NCBI RefSeq assembly: GCF_019977735.1
Contig: NZ_AP025018.1
Location: forward strand, 2,604,001 to 2,668,000
DNA: 64,000 nucleotides
Source of the DNA: Calothrix sp. PCC 7716
GTDB lineage: Bacteria; Cyanobacteriota; Cyanobacteriia; Cyanobacteriales; Nostocaceae
Direction of reading: 5' to 3'
Position 1 is the stretch's first letter. The number at the start of each line of letters is the position of its first letter. Both the position numbers and the translations under genes were made by a program. The notes under the pieces are model-generated. The model worked only from the letters and a program-made list of their open reading frames with translations. It was not told the origin of the DNA and made no database searches. Below are positions 1-9,414 of this stretch, piece by piece.

Positions 1-147
1 ACGCTCATGAAAAGCACTGAGCCTTGGAGCGATGAATATTATACATTTAATATTGAAGAAGAGTTAAAAGAAGTTGGTTTTGAGGCGCCGTTGACTGTGG
101 AAAGCGACCCGCGTCATCGAACTATTGTGACTAATAAGGGTGGCTAA
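1..147 (+). CDS. C-terminal end of a class I SAM-dependent methyltransferase (partial)
   Basis: The window opens inside an open frame of 48 codons ending in TAA. The visible residues include EPWSDEYYTFNIEEELKEVG and, near the end, DPRHRTIVTNKG. This helix-plus-PRHRT tail is typical of the last part of UbiE-like class I methyltransferases of cyanobacteria. The SAM-binding motifs lie upstream of the window, so substrate and exact family cannot be judged. It is on the plus strand and converges on the polysaccharide locus. One GGCGCC palindrome lies in it. Confidence 0.55.
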   Translation, partial: TLMKSTEPWSDEYYTFNIEEELKEVGFEAPLTVESDPRHRTIVTNKGG

Positions 148-202
148 TATATATTGAATTATATTGAATGCACAGGCAGCCTGCCTGTGCTACATATTTT
201 GA

Positions 203-1633
203 CTAGTTAACACTTAAATTTGTGAGGAAGGAGTTATACCCTGTAGATGGCTCCCATACATCCTGATTCGCCAACCGAATCGAGTACTCAGGACGCTCAT
301 ATAACTGTGGAGTCGGGTCAGGCAAGCTTAGTAAGACTTCGTAACTGCCTTTAGGCATATCTACTGGAATAGTTCCGCTAAAACCAACTTGATGTTGTTG
401 TTGGGAAAACCAGCGACGAGGGTCAGTATTAACTGGAAAGCGATAGACTTGTTTGTTTCCCTGGTTACGTAAGATAATTTCCGTACTACGTGGATTGTAT
501 GGGCTAGCAAAACCATCATTGGCAATAGTAAAGCTCATCTTGAATTCGCCGCCAGAGTTTACACTCTCAGGAATCTTGGCTTCAACAATACGGAAGCGAT
601 ATCCCAATTTGTTGGCAATGGTATTATAAATTCCTTCTTTCTTCCAACGGTCAATTACTGGAGCATAAAAATCTACATTTATATAACTCCAGTGAAAACG
701 CTGCATTTCTGCTAAAGTGGTGTCGCTGTCTGTACGCGCGGATTGTGGAGTCACTCCACAGGTTTCTCCACCCACAACAACATAAGGAGAAATCGCTTCT
801 AAATAGCCTTGCAAATCATTTTTTATATCAGGGCTGTAAATGTTATTACTATCATTGTCGTGAATTGAGTAAGTACCCGCATCATCGGCATTGGCTAAAA
901 AGCATAAATTTTCATGGCCGATACGTGCTTGATTTATACCAGTAAAAGCTTGAGCATCGTTAAGTGGGTTAGGGTAGGCAGACCTAATATCAGATGGATA
1001 ACGAAGCTGAACCATCCGTGTTGATGGTAAAGCATCCAAAAGTGCCGTCAAAACCTGTTGTTTGGATTGAAAGTCTTGAAGTCCATTTGTAGATGAGTGC
1101 CACTCACCCCACGCACCAATAAAGCCAGCAGGTAAGGCAGCTATTACATCTTGGTATTCTTGGAAAATAGGTTTCAGTTGTTGGATGTGGTTTAGTACTA
1201 CAGGTAACGGAGCATCAGGTTGTTTCGCAGTTTCTCCAGGTATTGGGAAGTTATAAGAAATCCTGATAATTAACTTTATACCAGCTTTGCGTACTTCACT
1301 TAAACCGTTTCTAAATTCCTGTAAAAAATCTTCAGAAATATCCTTGTCACGAAACTGATCTAAACGAATGTAACTACGAGCAAGAGTGAAGCCTTGCTCG
1401 CGAAACAAATTCAAATCTTTATCTTTGGCAAATTCGATATTCGCATGAAAGCCACGTTCAGGATTGAGTATATACTCATCACTCGTTTGATAGTTTACAA
1501 TCATAGGGCTTTGATTATTTGCACTAAAAGCAAATAACTTTTTGTTAGATGAGTAAACAAGTAGTAAACTGCATAAAAAGATGATAATCAATAGAAAAAT
1601 GTGCTTTTTATTCACAAAGTTCATGAATCGCAT
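203..1633 (-). CDS. DUF4874/DUF4832-type secreted or membrane-anchored protein
   Basis: 476 residues from an ATG; an internal ATG three codons later (MNFVNKK) is an equally good start. Residues 12-28 form a hydrophobic signal or anchor segment, so the protein probably faces the periplasm or exterior. The mature part opens with NPERGFH and continues with a barrel-like stretch (LARSYIRLDQFRD, AGIKLIIRISYNF, GFIGAWGEWH), the signature of the DUF4874-DUF4832 pair, which resembles a glycoside-hydrolase TIM barrel. The C-terminal 120 residues look like a beta-sandwich. GEWH is a possible active-site region, but catalysis is inferred, not shown. It is the last gene of the minus-strand polysaccharide locus and follows a terminator-like hairpin, so it may have its own promoter. 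A role in trimming or binding the exported glycan fits the context. Confidence 0.7.
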   Translation of the reverse strand: MRFMNFVNKKHIFLLIIIFLCSLLLVYSSNKKLFAFSANNQSPMIVNYQTSDEYILNPERGFHANIEFAKDKDLNLFREQGFTLARSYIRLDQFRDKDISEDFLQEFRNGLSEVRKAGIKLIIRISYNFPIPGETAKQPDAPLPVVLNHIQQLKPIFQEYQDVIAALPAGFIGAWGEWHSSTNGLQDFQSKQQVLTALLDALPSTRMVQLRYPSDIRSAYPNPLNDAQAFTGINQARIGHENLCFLANADDAGTYSIHDNDSNNIYSPDIKNDLQGYLEAISPYVVVGGETCGVTPQSARTDSDTTLAEMQRFHWSYINVDFYAPVIDRWKKEGIYNTIANKLGYRFRIVEAKIPESVNSGGEFKMSFTIANDGFASPYNPRSTEIILRNQGNKQVYRFPVNTDPRRWFSQQQHQVGFSGTIPVDMPKGSYEVLLSLPDPTPQLYERPEYSIRLANQDVWEPSTGYNSFLTNLSVN

Positions 1634-1779
1634 AAATAAATTCTACAGTTGGGATGGATTAATTTAGTTTGACTTCAAACTAAATTATACTCATTTTTAC
1701 TGAAAATTGTAAGCTTACATCAATTCAAAAACATTATTTTTTAACTTCTGATTTTAATCTCAAACAATACAATGATTCA

Positions 1780-1812
1780 TAAAAAAGATTTCTCGACTTA
1801 TTGAAGTCGAGA
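1780..1812 (-). terminator. Rho-independent terminator downstream of the Wzc-like gene
   Basis: On the minus strand TTCTCGACTT and AAGTCGAGAA form a 10-bp perfect stem with a 4-base loop, followed within three bases by a run of six T. It lies in the 312-bp gap between the Wzc-like gene (ends 1946) and the DUF4832-type gene (starts 1633). Transcription of the main operon probably stops or is attenuated here. Nothing else was recognised in that gap. Confidence 0.7.
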
Positions 1813-1945
1813 ACCTAAAAAATTGAATATACAAGAAATTTTCTGCTTTGTTAAATCTAGGTATGAATCCAAAGTATAGAAATCAGCAGAGTAAATTAAA
1901 ATGGTATAAGCGGACTAATCTCAACTCAAATTATACATCTTTTGT

Positions 1946-4153
1946 TTATTTAGCAATTTTAGCAACTGTTTCATTTTGATAAGAAATTTCCAGCGGTTGG
2001 TATTCATGCTCAAAATAGTAGTAACTGTAAGGTTCATTATTAGGATTAACTCCATTTACTACTTGTCCAATGAGATTTTGACCCGATTTCTCTAAAAGTT
2101 CGCGAGCAACAGTAGCATTAACAGAATCAACGACCCCAGGACGTACTACTAACAACACGCCGTCAGCCATTTGACCGAGAATTGCAGCATCAGCAGCTAC
2201 ATTTAATGAAGGAGCATCAATAATAACAAAATCGTAGTAAGAAGCAAAACTTTGAATTAGGCTGGCCATGCGTTTAGAATCGAGAAGTGAAGCTGGAGAA
2301 GGGGGAACAACTCCAGAAGGCAAGATGTCTAAATTATCCATAACTTTCTCAACCGCAGCCATAATTTCAGTTTGTCCAACTATAACATTACTAAGACCGT
2401 ATTTATTAGGTAACTCCCAAATTTGATGTTGAACTGGACGGTGTAAGTCTCCATCTACTAGCAAGACTTTACGCTCCATTTGAGCCATTGCTAAAGCGAG
2501 ATTAGCTGCAACGGTAGATTTACCTTCTTGAGGAACAGAACTAGTAACAAGAATAACTTTCAGTTCTTTATCGGCACTTACAAAATTAAGATTTGCACGT
2601 AGCATTCGGTAAGCTTCGCTAATCGATGCACGAGGGTTATCTCTAACAACAAGTTTAGGGATGGATGATTCTGCTTCTTGATTGTTGCGAAGAGATATTT
2701 TCGGCTTGCTAAAGGAGGGAATAACCCCTAATAATGTTAGTCCTAGTAATTCCTTAGCTTCATCTACAGTCTTAATTGATTTATCTCTTGCTTCTAAAAG
2801 ATACATACTCGCGAAAGAAGCAATTAGAGCGACTAAACCGGCGACATAATATGAATTACTACTAGAAACTGCAGGTGCTTCAGGTTCTTGAGCTTTGGAT
2901 ATAATCCTAACATTACCTATACTTTGATTTTCTGCAATTTTGCTTTCTTGCAGTCTTTGTAATAGAAGCGAGTAAGTAGATTGAGCAGCTTGTAATTTAC
3001 GTTCTAATTCACGTTGTCGTTGCTCTAATTTGGGCAGATTTTTTATTCTTTCTCTATAACTATTTTCTGAGTTTATTAAAGTAAACAATTCGCTTGCTAA
3101 CCCCAAACGCTGTGACTCTAATCTCACTAACTCTGCCGAAAGGTCTTGTTGCAACTGGCCCATCTGCAATTTGCTATCTAACTTGACTTGAATATTTCCA
3201 GAAACCTCTTGGACTCTCTGTTGTAATATAGCTTGCAAAGATTGTAACTTACTCGAAAGTTTTATAATTTCTGGATGGGTATCCATTAGTATAGTCCTTC
3301 TGTCTGCAAGTAGAGACTCTAGCTGATGAATTTCCTTAATAATTTCTTGTACTCCTGCCGACTGACTGAGAGATGTCATTAATACCGCTTGTTCGGATGA
3401 CATCCCTAATCGCTGCCGGATGGCTTTTGACAGAGCATTGATATTAGCTAAATTAGATTTTTTATCACTAATTTGTTTCTGCAAATCAGCAATGACTTCT
3501 ACTGCTTTACTTGCTTCGTATTTGAGTTCAACTACTTGATTCTTTTCTTTAAAGTCGCGCATTTCTACTTCTAATTTGCGAACTAGCTGTTCAGCTTTGG
3601 GTAATTGTTTTTCTAGAAATTTGCTAGCTGCTGAAGCCGCTGCTTTGTGAGCAGATACATTGCTTTCTAAGTAAACTGCTAATAGTGTATTTACAACTTG
3701 TGATGCAATCTTCGGATTAATATCTTTATAAGAAATTTTTAAAATGTCAGTTTTTTGAATTTCATTAACAGTTAAATTTGCTATGAATTCTTTTGGTTTT
3801 AAAAGATTACCTTCGTCATTTTTAAGCTGAAGTCTATTTATGGCTGTTTCTACAACTTCGTGAGAGCGAACAACTTCTGCCTCTGTACTTAAAGGATTTG
3901 TTTTTTCTGCTAAAGGTGTTAAATCTCCTATTTCTTTTCCTACACCTGTTAAGGAAGAAGTAGTATTAATTTTTTGAAATCTTAGCGATCCCTCGGCTAC
4001 ATAAATAGGTTTTTTTGACATAAGTGCTAAGAATACCAGTATAAAAATTGGTGGATATACAGCGACACCAGGGAGCCAACGTCGTTTTAGTATTAGCCAA
4101 TACTTGGTTAAGTCAAAAGATGATGATTTCTCTTCCATAACACTATTACTCAA
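1946..4153 (-). CDS. Wzc-type polysaccharide co-polymerase / bacterial tyrosine autokinase
   Basis: 735 residues. An N-terminal Wzz domain has membrane segments near residues 28-46 and 436-452. These bracket a long periplasmic coiled-coil region (about 170-410). A cytoplasmic BY-kinase domain follows: Walker A VTSSVPQEGKST (537-548), Walker A' VLLVDGD (563-569) and Walker B FVIIDAPS (642-649). The C-terminus carries a tyrosine cluster (PYSYYYFEHEY, about 708-718), the expected autophosphorylation tail. Proteins of this type control chain length and export of Wzx/Wzy-dependent polysaccharides at the inner membrane by cycles of tyrosine phosphorylation. Length and order match the one-polypeptide Wzc architecture. 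It is followed by a terminator hairpin and preceded by the aminotransferase gene. The family assignment is secure; the exact polymer is not known. Confidence 0.93.
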   Translation of the reverse strand: MSNSVMEEKSSSFDLTKYWLILKRRWLPGVAVYPPIFILVFLALMSKKPIYVAEGSLRFQKINTTSSLTGVGKEIGDLTPLAEKTNPLSTEAEVVRSHEVVETAINRLQLKNDEGNLLKPKEFIANLTVNEIQKTDILKISYKDINPKIASQVVNTLLAVYLESNVSAHKAAASAASKFLEKQLPKAEQLVRKLEVEMRDFKEKNQVVELKYEASKAVEVIADLQKQISDKKSNLANINALSKAIRQRLGMSSEQAVLMTSLSQSAGVQEIIKEIHQLESLLADRRTILMDTHPEIIKLSSKLQSLQAILQQRVQEVSGNIQVKLDSKLQMGQLQQDLSAELVRLESQRLGLASELFTLINSENSYRERIKNLPKLEQRQRELERKLQAAQSTYSLLLQRLQESKIAENQSIGNVRIISKAQEPEAPAVSSSNSYYVAGLVALIASFASMYLLEARDKSIKTVDEAKELLGLTLLGVIPSFSKPKISLRNNQEAESSIPKLVVRDNPRASISEAYRMLRANLNFVSADKELKVILVTSSVPQEGKSTVAANLALAMAQMERKVLLVDGDLHRPVQHQIWELPNKYGLSNVIVGQTEIMAAVEKVMDNLDILPSGVVPPSPASLLDSKRMASLIQSFASYYDFVIIDAPSLNVAADAAILGQMADGVLLVVRPGVVDSVNATVARELLEKSGQNLIGQVVNGVNPNNEPYSYYYFEHEYQPLEISYQNETVAKIAK

Positions 4154-4248
4154 CTTTTATACAAAACTGTTTAAATCTAAATAAATTATTCTTGGAAACT
4201 AAAGTTCTATTGATAAAATCAATTATTCATGAATACCATATAAGCAAT

Positions 4249-5385
4249 TCAACTTATTAACGAGTAAACGCTTAATATAGCGTCAATAACTCGTTTTAAG
4301 TCTGTATCTGTAAGGTTAGAACCGGAAGGTAAGCAAAGACCGCGCGCAAATAAGTCTTCAGCAACTTCACCACCAATACATTCACACTCAGCAAATACAG
4401 GTTGTAGATGTAATGGTTTCCACACAGGACGAGTTTCTATTTGCTGCTTGGCTAATGCAATTCTAATTTGATCAGTATTTGCACCAAAGGTTTCAGGGTC
4501 TATTGTGAGGCAGGTTAACCAGCGACTGGAGTTCCCAAAACTTGCTTCTGGCATAAATTCTATCCCTGGTAGGTTGCCTAAAGCAGACGAGTAAACTTCA
4601 TAGTTACGTCTTCTAGCTGCTACTCGGTCATTCAACACCTGCAATTGACCCCGACCAATACCAGCTAGAACATTACTGAGGCGATAATTATAGCCAATCT
4701 CAGAGTGTTGGTAATGAGGCGCCGGGTCACGTGCTTGGGTTGCTAAAAATCTGGCTTTTGCTACCAATTCTCGGTCATCGGAGACTAGCATTCCGCCACC
4801 GGATGTAGTAATAATTTTATTACCATTAAATGAATAGATACCAATGTTTCCGAAAGTTCCAGGTGTGCGTCCTTTATAAGTTGCACCCAAAGCTTCAGCT
4901 GCATCTTCAATTAAAGCAACACCATATTGATTGCAAACTTTCAAGATAGGGTCAATGTCAGCACTTTGACCATATAAATGCACTAGTACCACTGCTTTAG
5001 GTAATTTGCCGATACTCGAACGCTGTTCTAATGCTTCCTGTAGCAAGTCTGGATTCATGTTCCAAGAAGTGCGATCGCTATCGATGAATACTGGTTTTGC
5101 CCCAAGATAAGTAATAGGGTTGGCGCTAGCAGCAAATGTGAGAGTGGAGCAAATAACCTCATCACTATACCCAACGCCTATTAATTGTAATGCTAGATGT
5201 AAAGCTGCCGTACCAGAACTAACAGCAGCAGCATGAGCGGCACCTGTTACTTGACAAAATTCTTGCTCAAATGCATCTACATGGGGACCAACAGGAGCAA
5301 TCCAGTTTGTATCAAAAGCTTCTTTAACAAACTCTTGCTCACGATCTCCCATGTGAGGAGTAGATAGAAGAATTGGTTTGCTCAT
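4249..5385 (-). CDS. DegT/DnrJ/EryC1/StrS-family PLP aminotransferase (sugar aminotransferase)
   Basis: 378 residues from ATG 5385, which gives the usual family start MSKPILLSTPHMGDREQEFV. An upstream start would add 12 low-complexity residues and overlap the next gene. The PLP lysine is K190 in SFNGNKIITT, with EDAAEALG at 160-167 and GTAALHLAL near 59. The family transfers an amino group from glutamate to a keto-sugar nucleotide. The N-terminal sequence with NTNWIAPVG-type spacing (here FDTNWIAPVG) is close to PglE/PseC-like enzymes that act on UDP-4-keto-6-deoxy-GlcNAc. The FlaA1/CapD-like dehydratase at the head of the locus would supply that substrate. It lies between the methyltransferase and the Wzc-like gene. 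The substrate is inferred from context only. Confidence 0.9.
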   Translation of the reverse strand: MSKPILLSTPHMGDREQEFVKEAFDTNWIAPVGPHVDAFEQEFCQVTGAAHAAAVSSGTAALHLALQLIGVGYSDEVICSTLTFAASANPITYLGAKPVFIDSDRTSWNMNPDLLQEALEQRSSIGKLPKAVVLVHLYGQSADIDPILKVCNQYGVALIEDAAEALGATYKGRTPGTFGNIGIYSFNGNKIITTSGGGMLVSDDRELVAKARFLATQARDPAPHYQHSEIGYNYRLSNVLAGIGRGQLQVLNDRVAARRRNYEVYSSALGNLPGIEFMPEASFGNSSRWLTCLTIDPETFGANTDQIRIALAKQQIETRPVWKPLHLQPVFAECECIGGEVAEDLFARGLCLPSGSNLTDTDLKRVIDAILSVYSLIS

Positions 5386-5408
5386 TTTTTTAAAATAAAT
5401 TATTTTTA

Positions 5409-6179
5409 TTATTTTGTACAAACGACATATAGCATCTCAGAAAGTGGCTGATTTTGTAGTGACTCAAAATCATCGTACATTTTTCCTTGCTGAAGTTGAG
5501 TGTTGCCACCAACGGCAATTACTTTAAACCCAACTTTCTTCAACAACTGCTCGGCCTCTGAAGCTCTATACCAGTAAACATTGGGACCTTTATCTAACAG
5601 TGCTGATAAAAATTGAATTTTTTCATTATTTTTTACCCAAGGAATCGATTGAATGGAGACTTTTTTGGCTAGTATTGTCCTTAAAAATCGCAAATAAGCT
5701 ACATAAATAGTGTATAGTTTTGAAGTTTGAATTTTGCCCTCAAAGCAGAGGAAAGAAAAGAGCGCTGTTCCACCTTTATCAAGTATTCGGTAAGCCTGTT
5801 CAAAAGCTTTTAATCTGCTATTTTCATCTTCCATCATGCTCAAAATTTGTTGCAAATATATTATCTGTTCAAAAGCATTGTTTTCATAAGTATTTAAATC
5901 AGTTGCATCATGAACTTCAAACGAAATACTACCACTAGTATCCTTCTTTTTTGCCTGTTGGATAAATTCCGGTAAGTAATCATAGCCAAACAAATTATTA
6001 AAGCCCATCTTCTTAATTTCCAACAAAATTCTACCACCACCAGTACCAGCTTCAAGTGTTTTTTTGTGATGTTGAAGATAACGCTCTACCAAAAACTTTT
6101 CTTCTAATATTAAACCTTGTCCATATGCCCAAGGTTCATACTCGCGAGTTCTGTAAACTTCTTTATTTGTGATTAACAT
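5409..6179 (-). CDS. Class I SAM-dependent methyltransferase
   Basis: 256 residues. Motif I is EAGTGGGRILLEIKK (about 42-56), followed by an acidic strand end (FGYDYLPE), motif post-I and IIYLQQILSMMEDENS. This is the common Methyltransf_25/11 fold for small molecules. It lies 23 bp upstream of the aminotransferase start and 29 bp after the first FemAB-like gene, so it is probably co-transcribed with them. In a polysaccharide operon it could O- or N-methylate a sugar or an acyl substituent. The amino acid sequence does not show which. Confidence 0.8.
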   Translation of the reverse strand: MLITNKEVYRTREYEPWAYGQGLILEEKFLVERYLQHHKKTLEAGTGGGRILLEIKKMGFNNLFGYDYLPEFIQQAKKKDTSGSISFEVHDATDLNTYENNAFEQIIYLQQILSMMEDENSRLKAFEQAYRILDKGGTALFSFLCFEGKIQTSKLYTIYVAYLRFLRTILAKKVSIQSIPWVKNNEKIQFLSALLDKGPNVYWYRASEAEQLLKKVGFKVIAVGGNTQLQQGKMYDDFESLQNQPLSEMLYVVCTK

Positions 6180-6208
6180 AATGTATCCTTAAAAACATTA
6201 ACTTTGAA

Positions 6209-7279
6209 CTAAATATTGCTACGATACGCTGGAAAAAAATTAGAGTTGAAAAGCTGACTTATATCTAAATTTAAAGATTTAGCTCTCAACTTAACCAAAT
6301 CATCATACTTCTCTTCATTTGTAATCAGTGAGAAAGTCATGAAGTTATGGGTTATCTTAGAAAAACCTGCTTTGAATTCGTAGAGACTATCTTTGGCACT
6401 TCCGACACCACCTCCTAAATGATATATTTTATTGCCACGCTCTTTTGCCCAGTATCTAACATAGTCATGCATCAGCTTGCTCGGCGCCTGCTTCAAGAAC
6501 TTATTTCTAGTTCCTGATAAATGAAACTGAACAATACCGCAGCATTCAATAAATAAACCCGCGCAGGTGATTTGCCCTTCCCACTCGACGATACATAAGT
6601 GCAGCTTATCTCCTAATGAGGCAAGTTTTAAGAAGTAACTGTAATCAAAGTAGTATGAACTACTTGCACCAACACGGTTCATTGTTTCTTCATAAATTTC
6701 AATGAATTCATCAATATAAGCTTGTAAGGGAACCATTTTGGCTACCATACCTGCACGCTTACACCAGTTAATTTTTCTTCGGTGGTTATCTCGTGTTTGT
6801 TGCCATATTTCTGCATTCGTTATCTCCAAATTTACAGAAATAGTTTCCCCATGTACTCTACAGGTATTGGGAACTAAGAGTTTATCAAAATTATGATTTA
6901 ATATTGGATGCAAACGGAAAAAAGCAGAACATACATTTTTATTCCTAAAGACAGTCTTCATGCTGGTAATTGCAGAGTTAATAAACTCTGATGAATTGCT
7001 TGCTGCTTGGTTTAACAAAATACCTGGGTAGCCATAAGGTGATGTTACATCAAATATTTCTGGTTCTAATTGAGTATCAAATAATTCATGACATCTTCGC
7101 AGTAAGTAGGGTAGAAAAAATATTTTCTCTCCTTCAATTATCAGAATTGCCTCTGGAATGCTATTAGTTCTTTGGGATTCTAAAATGGCATATTCAGGCA
7201 AATGATAAATATCGTGACGTATAAGTTGTAGAATTTCTATCCAAGTTGAGTTTTGAGCTTCAAGTATCTGAGTATTCAT
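6209..7279 (-). CDS. FemAB/GNAT-like acyltransferase, copy 2 of a tandem pair
   Basis: 356 residues, the same length as its upstream neighbour and clearly paralogous to it. Shared blocks include RHDIYHLPEYAILE, SPYGYPGIL, IYEETMNRVGAS-SYYFD, KLHLCIVEWEG and HLGGGVGSAKDSLYEFKAGFS. This is the Acetyltransf_6 (BioF2-like/FemAB) architecture: two GNAT folds, with the second carrying the acyl- or aminoacyl-CoA/tRNA pocket. Such proteins attach amino acids or acyl groups to amino sugars or peptides. In this locus a likely job is N-acylation of an amino sugar made by the DegT and dehydratase enzymes. It starts 39 bp after the stop of copy 1. The function is inferred; the fold assignment is fairly sure. 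Confidence 0.75.
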   Translation of the reverse strand: MNTQILEAQNSTWIEILQLIRHDIYHLPEYAILESQRTNSIPEAILIIEGEKIFFLPYLLRRCHELFDTQLEPEIFDVTSPYGYPGILLNQAASNSSEFINSAITSMKTVFRNKNVCSAFFRLHPILNHNFDKLLVPNTCRVHGETISVNLEITNAEIWQQTRDNHRRKINWCKRAGMVAKMVPLQAYIDEFIEIYEETMNRVGASSSYYFDYSYFLKLASLGDKLHLCIVEWEGQITCAGLFIECCGIVQFHLSGTRNKFLKQAPSKLMHDYVRYWAKERGNKIYHLGGGVGSAKDSLYEFKAGFSKITHNFMTFSLITNEEKYDDLVKLRAKSLNLDISQLFNSNFFPAYRSNI

Positions 7280-7318
7280 TTTTAACTAGTTGATAGAAAA
7301 CCTATTTTTGGTAGCGAG

Positions 7319-8389
7319 TTAATTTACTGTATAACGATAAGCAGGGAAAAACCCCGATTGAAGTAAGATTTCTGGTTGAGTTTCTAAAGCCTTTGCTCGC
7401 AATTCAACAAGCTGAATAAATTTTTCTTCGTCTGTGACTAATCTTAATGTAAAAAACTTATGTCTCTGCCTTGAAAAACCAGATTTGAAAGTATGTAAAC
7501 TATCTGTGGTAGACCCCCCAATTCCACCTCCTATATGTAAATAATCATTACCCCGTTCTTTTGCCCACAATCGAGCATGATGTAATAATAAATTAAAAGG
7601 AGATTGACTTAACAAGTCATTTTTTGTTCCTCCCAGATGAGCTTGAACTATACCACAGGATTCAAAAAACAGGCTGGTACAGATAACTTCTCCCTCAAAT
7701 TCAACAATACATAAGTGGAGTTTATCTTGTAAACTTAATAATTGATTAAAGTAATCATCGTCAAAGTAGTATGATTGATTTGCTTTGACGCGATTCATTG
7801 TTTCTTCATAAATCTCGGTAAATTCTTTATAATATTCGGAGAAAGAAACAGTTCTTGCTGTAAAGCCGAGTCTTTTACATTTATTGATTGTACTCTGGTG
7901 TCCTTTTCGCGTGTGCGCCCAAATTTCTGGTTCAGAAAGTTTTAAATTTATAGATACTGTTTCACCATTCAAAGTAAAATTACTTGACAAACAAGTTTCT
8001 AATAACTGTTCGTTCAAAATAGGATGCATCCTGAGAAAAACAGAACAAATGCCTCTAGACTTTAAAACATCTTGGAAATTTTTGAAGGCAGCATCTAAAA
8101 AATCTAATGTCATTGCTTCTTGATTAACCAAAATGCCTGGATAACCATATGGAGAGTAAATATCAAAAATATCACTGAGCGTAAATTCTTCGACATCATT
8201 ACAATTACGTAACAAATATGGTACGAAGAATATTTTATCTCCTTCAGTTATCAAAAGTGCTTCTGGTATGGTTTTAGTTCTTTTTGCTTCTAATGCTAAA
8301 TATTCGGGCAATTGATAAATATCATGACGTACTTGCTGTAATACATCCTGCCATAAAATATTTGAAATATCAATGATTTCAGCTTTCAT
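7319..8389 (-). CDS. FemAB/GNAT-like acyltransferase, copy 1 of a tandem pair
   Basis: 356 residues, colinear with the neighbouring copy over its whole length (RHDIYQLPEYLALEAKRTKT, SPYGYPGILVNQEA, IYEETMNRVKANQSYYFD, HIGGGIGGSTTDSLHTFKSG). Divergence between the copies is spread evenly, including in the N-terminal half, which suggests an old duplication with separate substrate choice rather than a recent copy. No membrane segment or signal peptide is seen, so it acts in the cytoplasm, presumably on lipid- or nucleotide-linked sugar. The upstream neighbour is the PhyH-like oxygenase, 67 bp away. Confidence 0.75.
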   Translation of the reverse strand: MKAEIIDISNILWQDVLQQVRHDIYQLPEYLALEAKRTKTIPEALLITEGDKIFFVPYLLRNCNDVEEFTLSDIFDIYSPYGYPGILVNQEAMTLDFLDAAFKNFQDVLKSRGICSVFLRMHPILNEQLLETCLSSNFTLNGETVSINLKLSEPEIWAHTRKGHQSTINKCKRLGFTARTVSFSEYYKEFTEIYEETMNRVKANQSYYFDDDYFNQLLSLQDKLHLCIVEFEGEVICTSLFFESCGIVQAHLGGTKNDLLSQSPFNLLLHHARLWAKERGNDYLHIGGGIGGSTTDSLHTFKSGFSRQRHKFFTLRLVTDEEKFIQLVELRAKALETQPEILLQSGFFPAYRYTVN

Positions 8390-8455
8390 AATTTGAACTC
8401 CGTTTAGAAGATAGGGTAGATTATTTCATTTTTAATTTTGAATTGCTAAAAATTT

Positions 8456-9337
8456 TTATTCAGACCATAAAACTGGAAATGCTGCTGGGTCGCTAAAATC
8501 AGGATTACCGTTGGGTAATTTCCGACATAAGGATTCATCAATAATGTGAATCTCTTTCCCTTCTTTATTCCAAAAAGGTTGATAATAGTTGTCAGCGTCT
8601 TGCAGGTGTACAGCTAATGCCAAGCGGAATGACTTGCTGTAGTTGGGTAAACTGCCATGAATTGTCCAGCAGTGATGAAAGCTAACTTGACCCTTCTTTA
8701 AAGACATGGGTATTTTGACAACTTGGCGCCCACCTTGTTGAAATATTTTTTCCATTTCCTCAAGATTATAGTTGTTAAAAAAGCGAGTGTCTTGGGTACC
8801 TGACCACTTATGACTTTTATCTAGTACAACTAAAGGGCCGCGAGTTTCGTCGCAGTCGTGGAACGGAATCCAAGCAGTAAGTAATTTGTGAGAACTGCAA
8901 GTTGCCCAGTAAGCTCGATCTGCGTGCCAACCAACAGCGCTTTTACCAGTTTTATCTTGAGGTGGTTTATAAACAAGTTGGTCGTCCAACAGACGAATTC
9001 GATTGGTTCTAGCTAATCGGGCTGCAATGGCGCCAATAATTGGTTGTAAAGCCAAATGACGTAGTTTGTTGCTTTGTAAAGAAACGAACTCATTATTGCG
9101 AATAATATCATAACCATCTTCTTTTTTCCAGTTGCTGTAACCGATGGTAATAGGAAGCTCTGCATCTCGCTCTCCCTGATAAAACCTTTCGCTAGCAAGA
9201 ATTGCTTCGTCGATAATGTCATCGGGAATAATCTTTTTAGAGATATACCAACCGTGTTCTTCGTAAAAAGCAATATCTTCTTCAGTTGGTAGTAGTTCTA
9301 GTAGTTCCTCTGCCAGAGCTTCGGTAAGTAGTTTCAT
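8456..9337 (-). CDS. Phytanoyl-CoA dioxygenase (PhyH)-family Fe(II)/2-oxoglutarate oxygenase
   Basis: 293 residues. The iron-binding facial triad is visible: HxD as H138-A-D140 in VGWHADRAYW and the distal H227 in CWTIHGSLPN. R238 (SFRLALAVHL) is the candidate 2-oxoglutarate-binding arginine. GPLVVLDKSHKWS (167-179) matches the PhyH strand that precedes the distal histidine. Enzymes of this family hydroxylate or halogenate small molecules. In a polysaccharide locus the substrate may be a sugar or an acyl ornament. It sits between the PIG-L deacetylase and the FemAB-like pair. Family assignment is strong, substrate unknown. Confidence 0.87.
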   Translation of the reverse strand: MKLLTEALAEELLELLPTEEDIAFYEEHGWYISKKIIPDDIIDEAILASERFYQGERDAELPITIGYSNWKKEDGYDIIRNNEFVSLQSNKLRHLALQPIIGAIAARLARTNRIRLLDDQLVYKPPQDKTGKSAVGWHADRAYWATCSSHKLLTAWIPFHDCDETRGPLVVLDKSHKWSGTQDTRFFNNYNLEEMEKIFQQGGRQVVKIPMSLKKGQVSFHHCWTIHGSLPNYSKSFRLALAVHLQDADNYYQPFWNKEGKEIHIIDESLCRKLPNGNPDFSDPAAFPVLWSE

Positions 9338-9414
9338 TTTTTATCTCCATTTGCACAATTATTTATTACGTTTATGAACATAAATTGCTGTATAAATTAA
9401 ATATTTAAGTTAAA

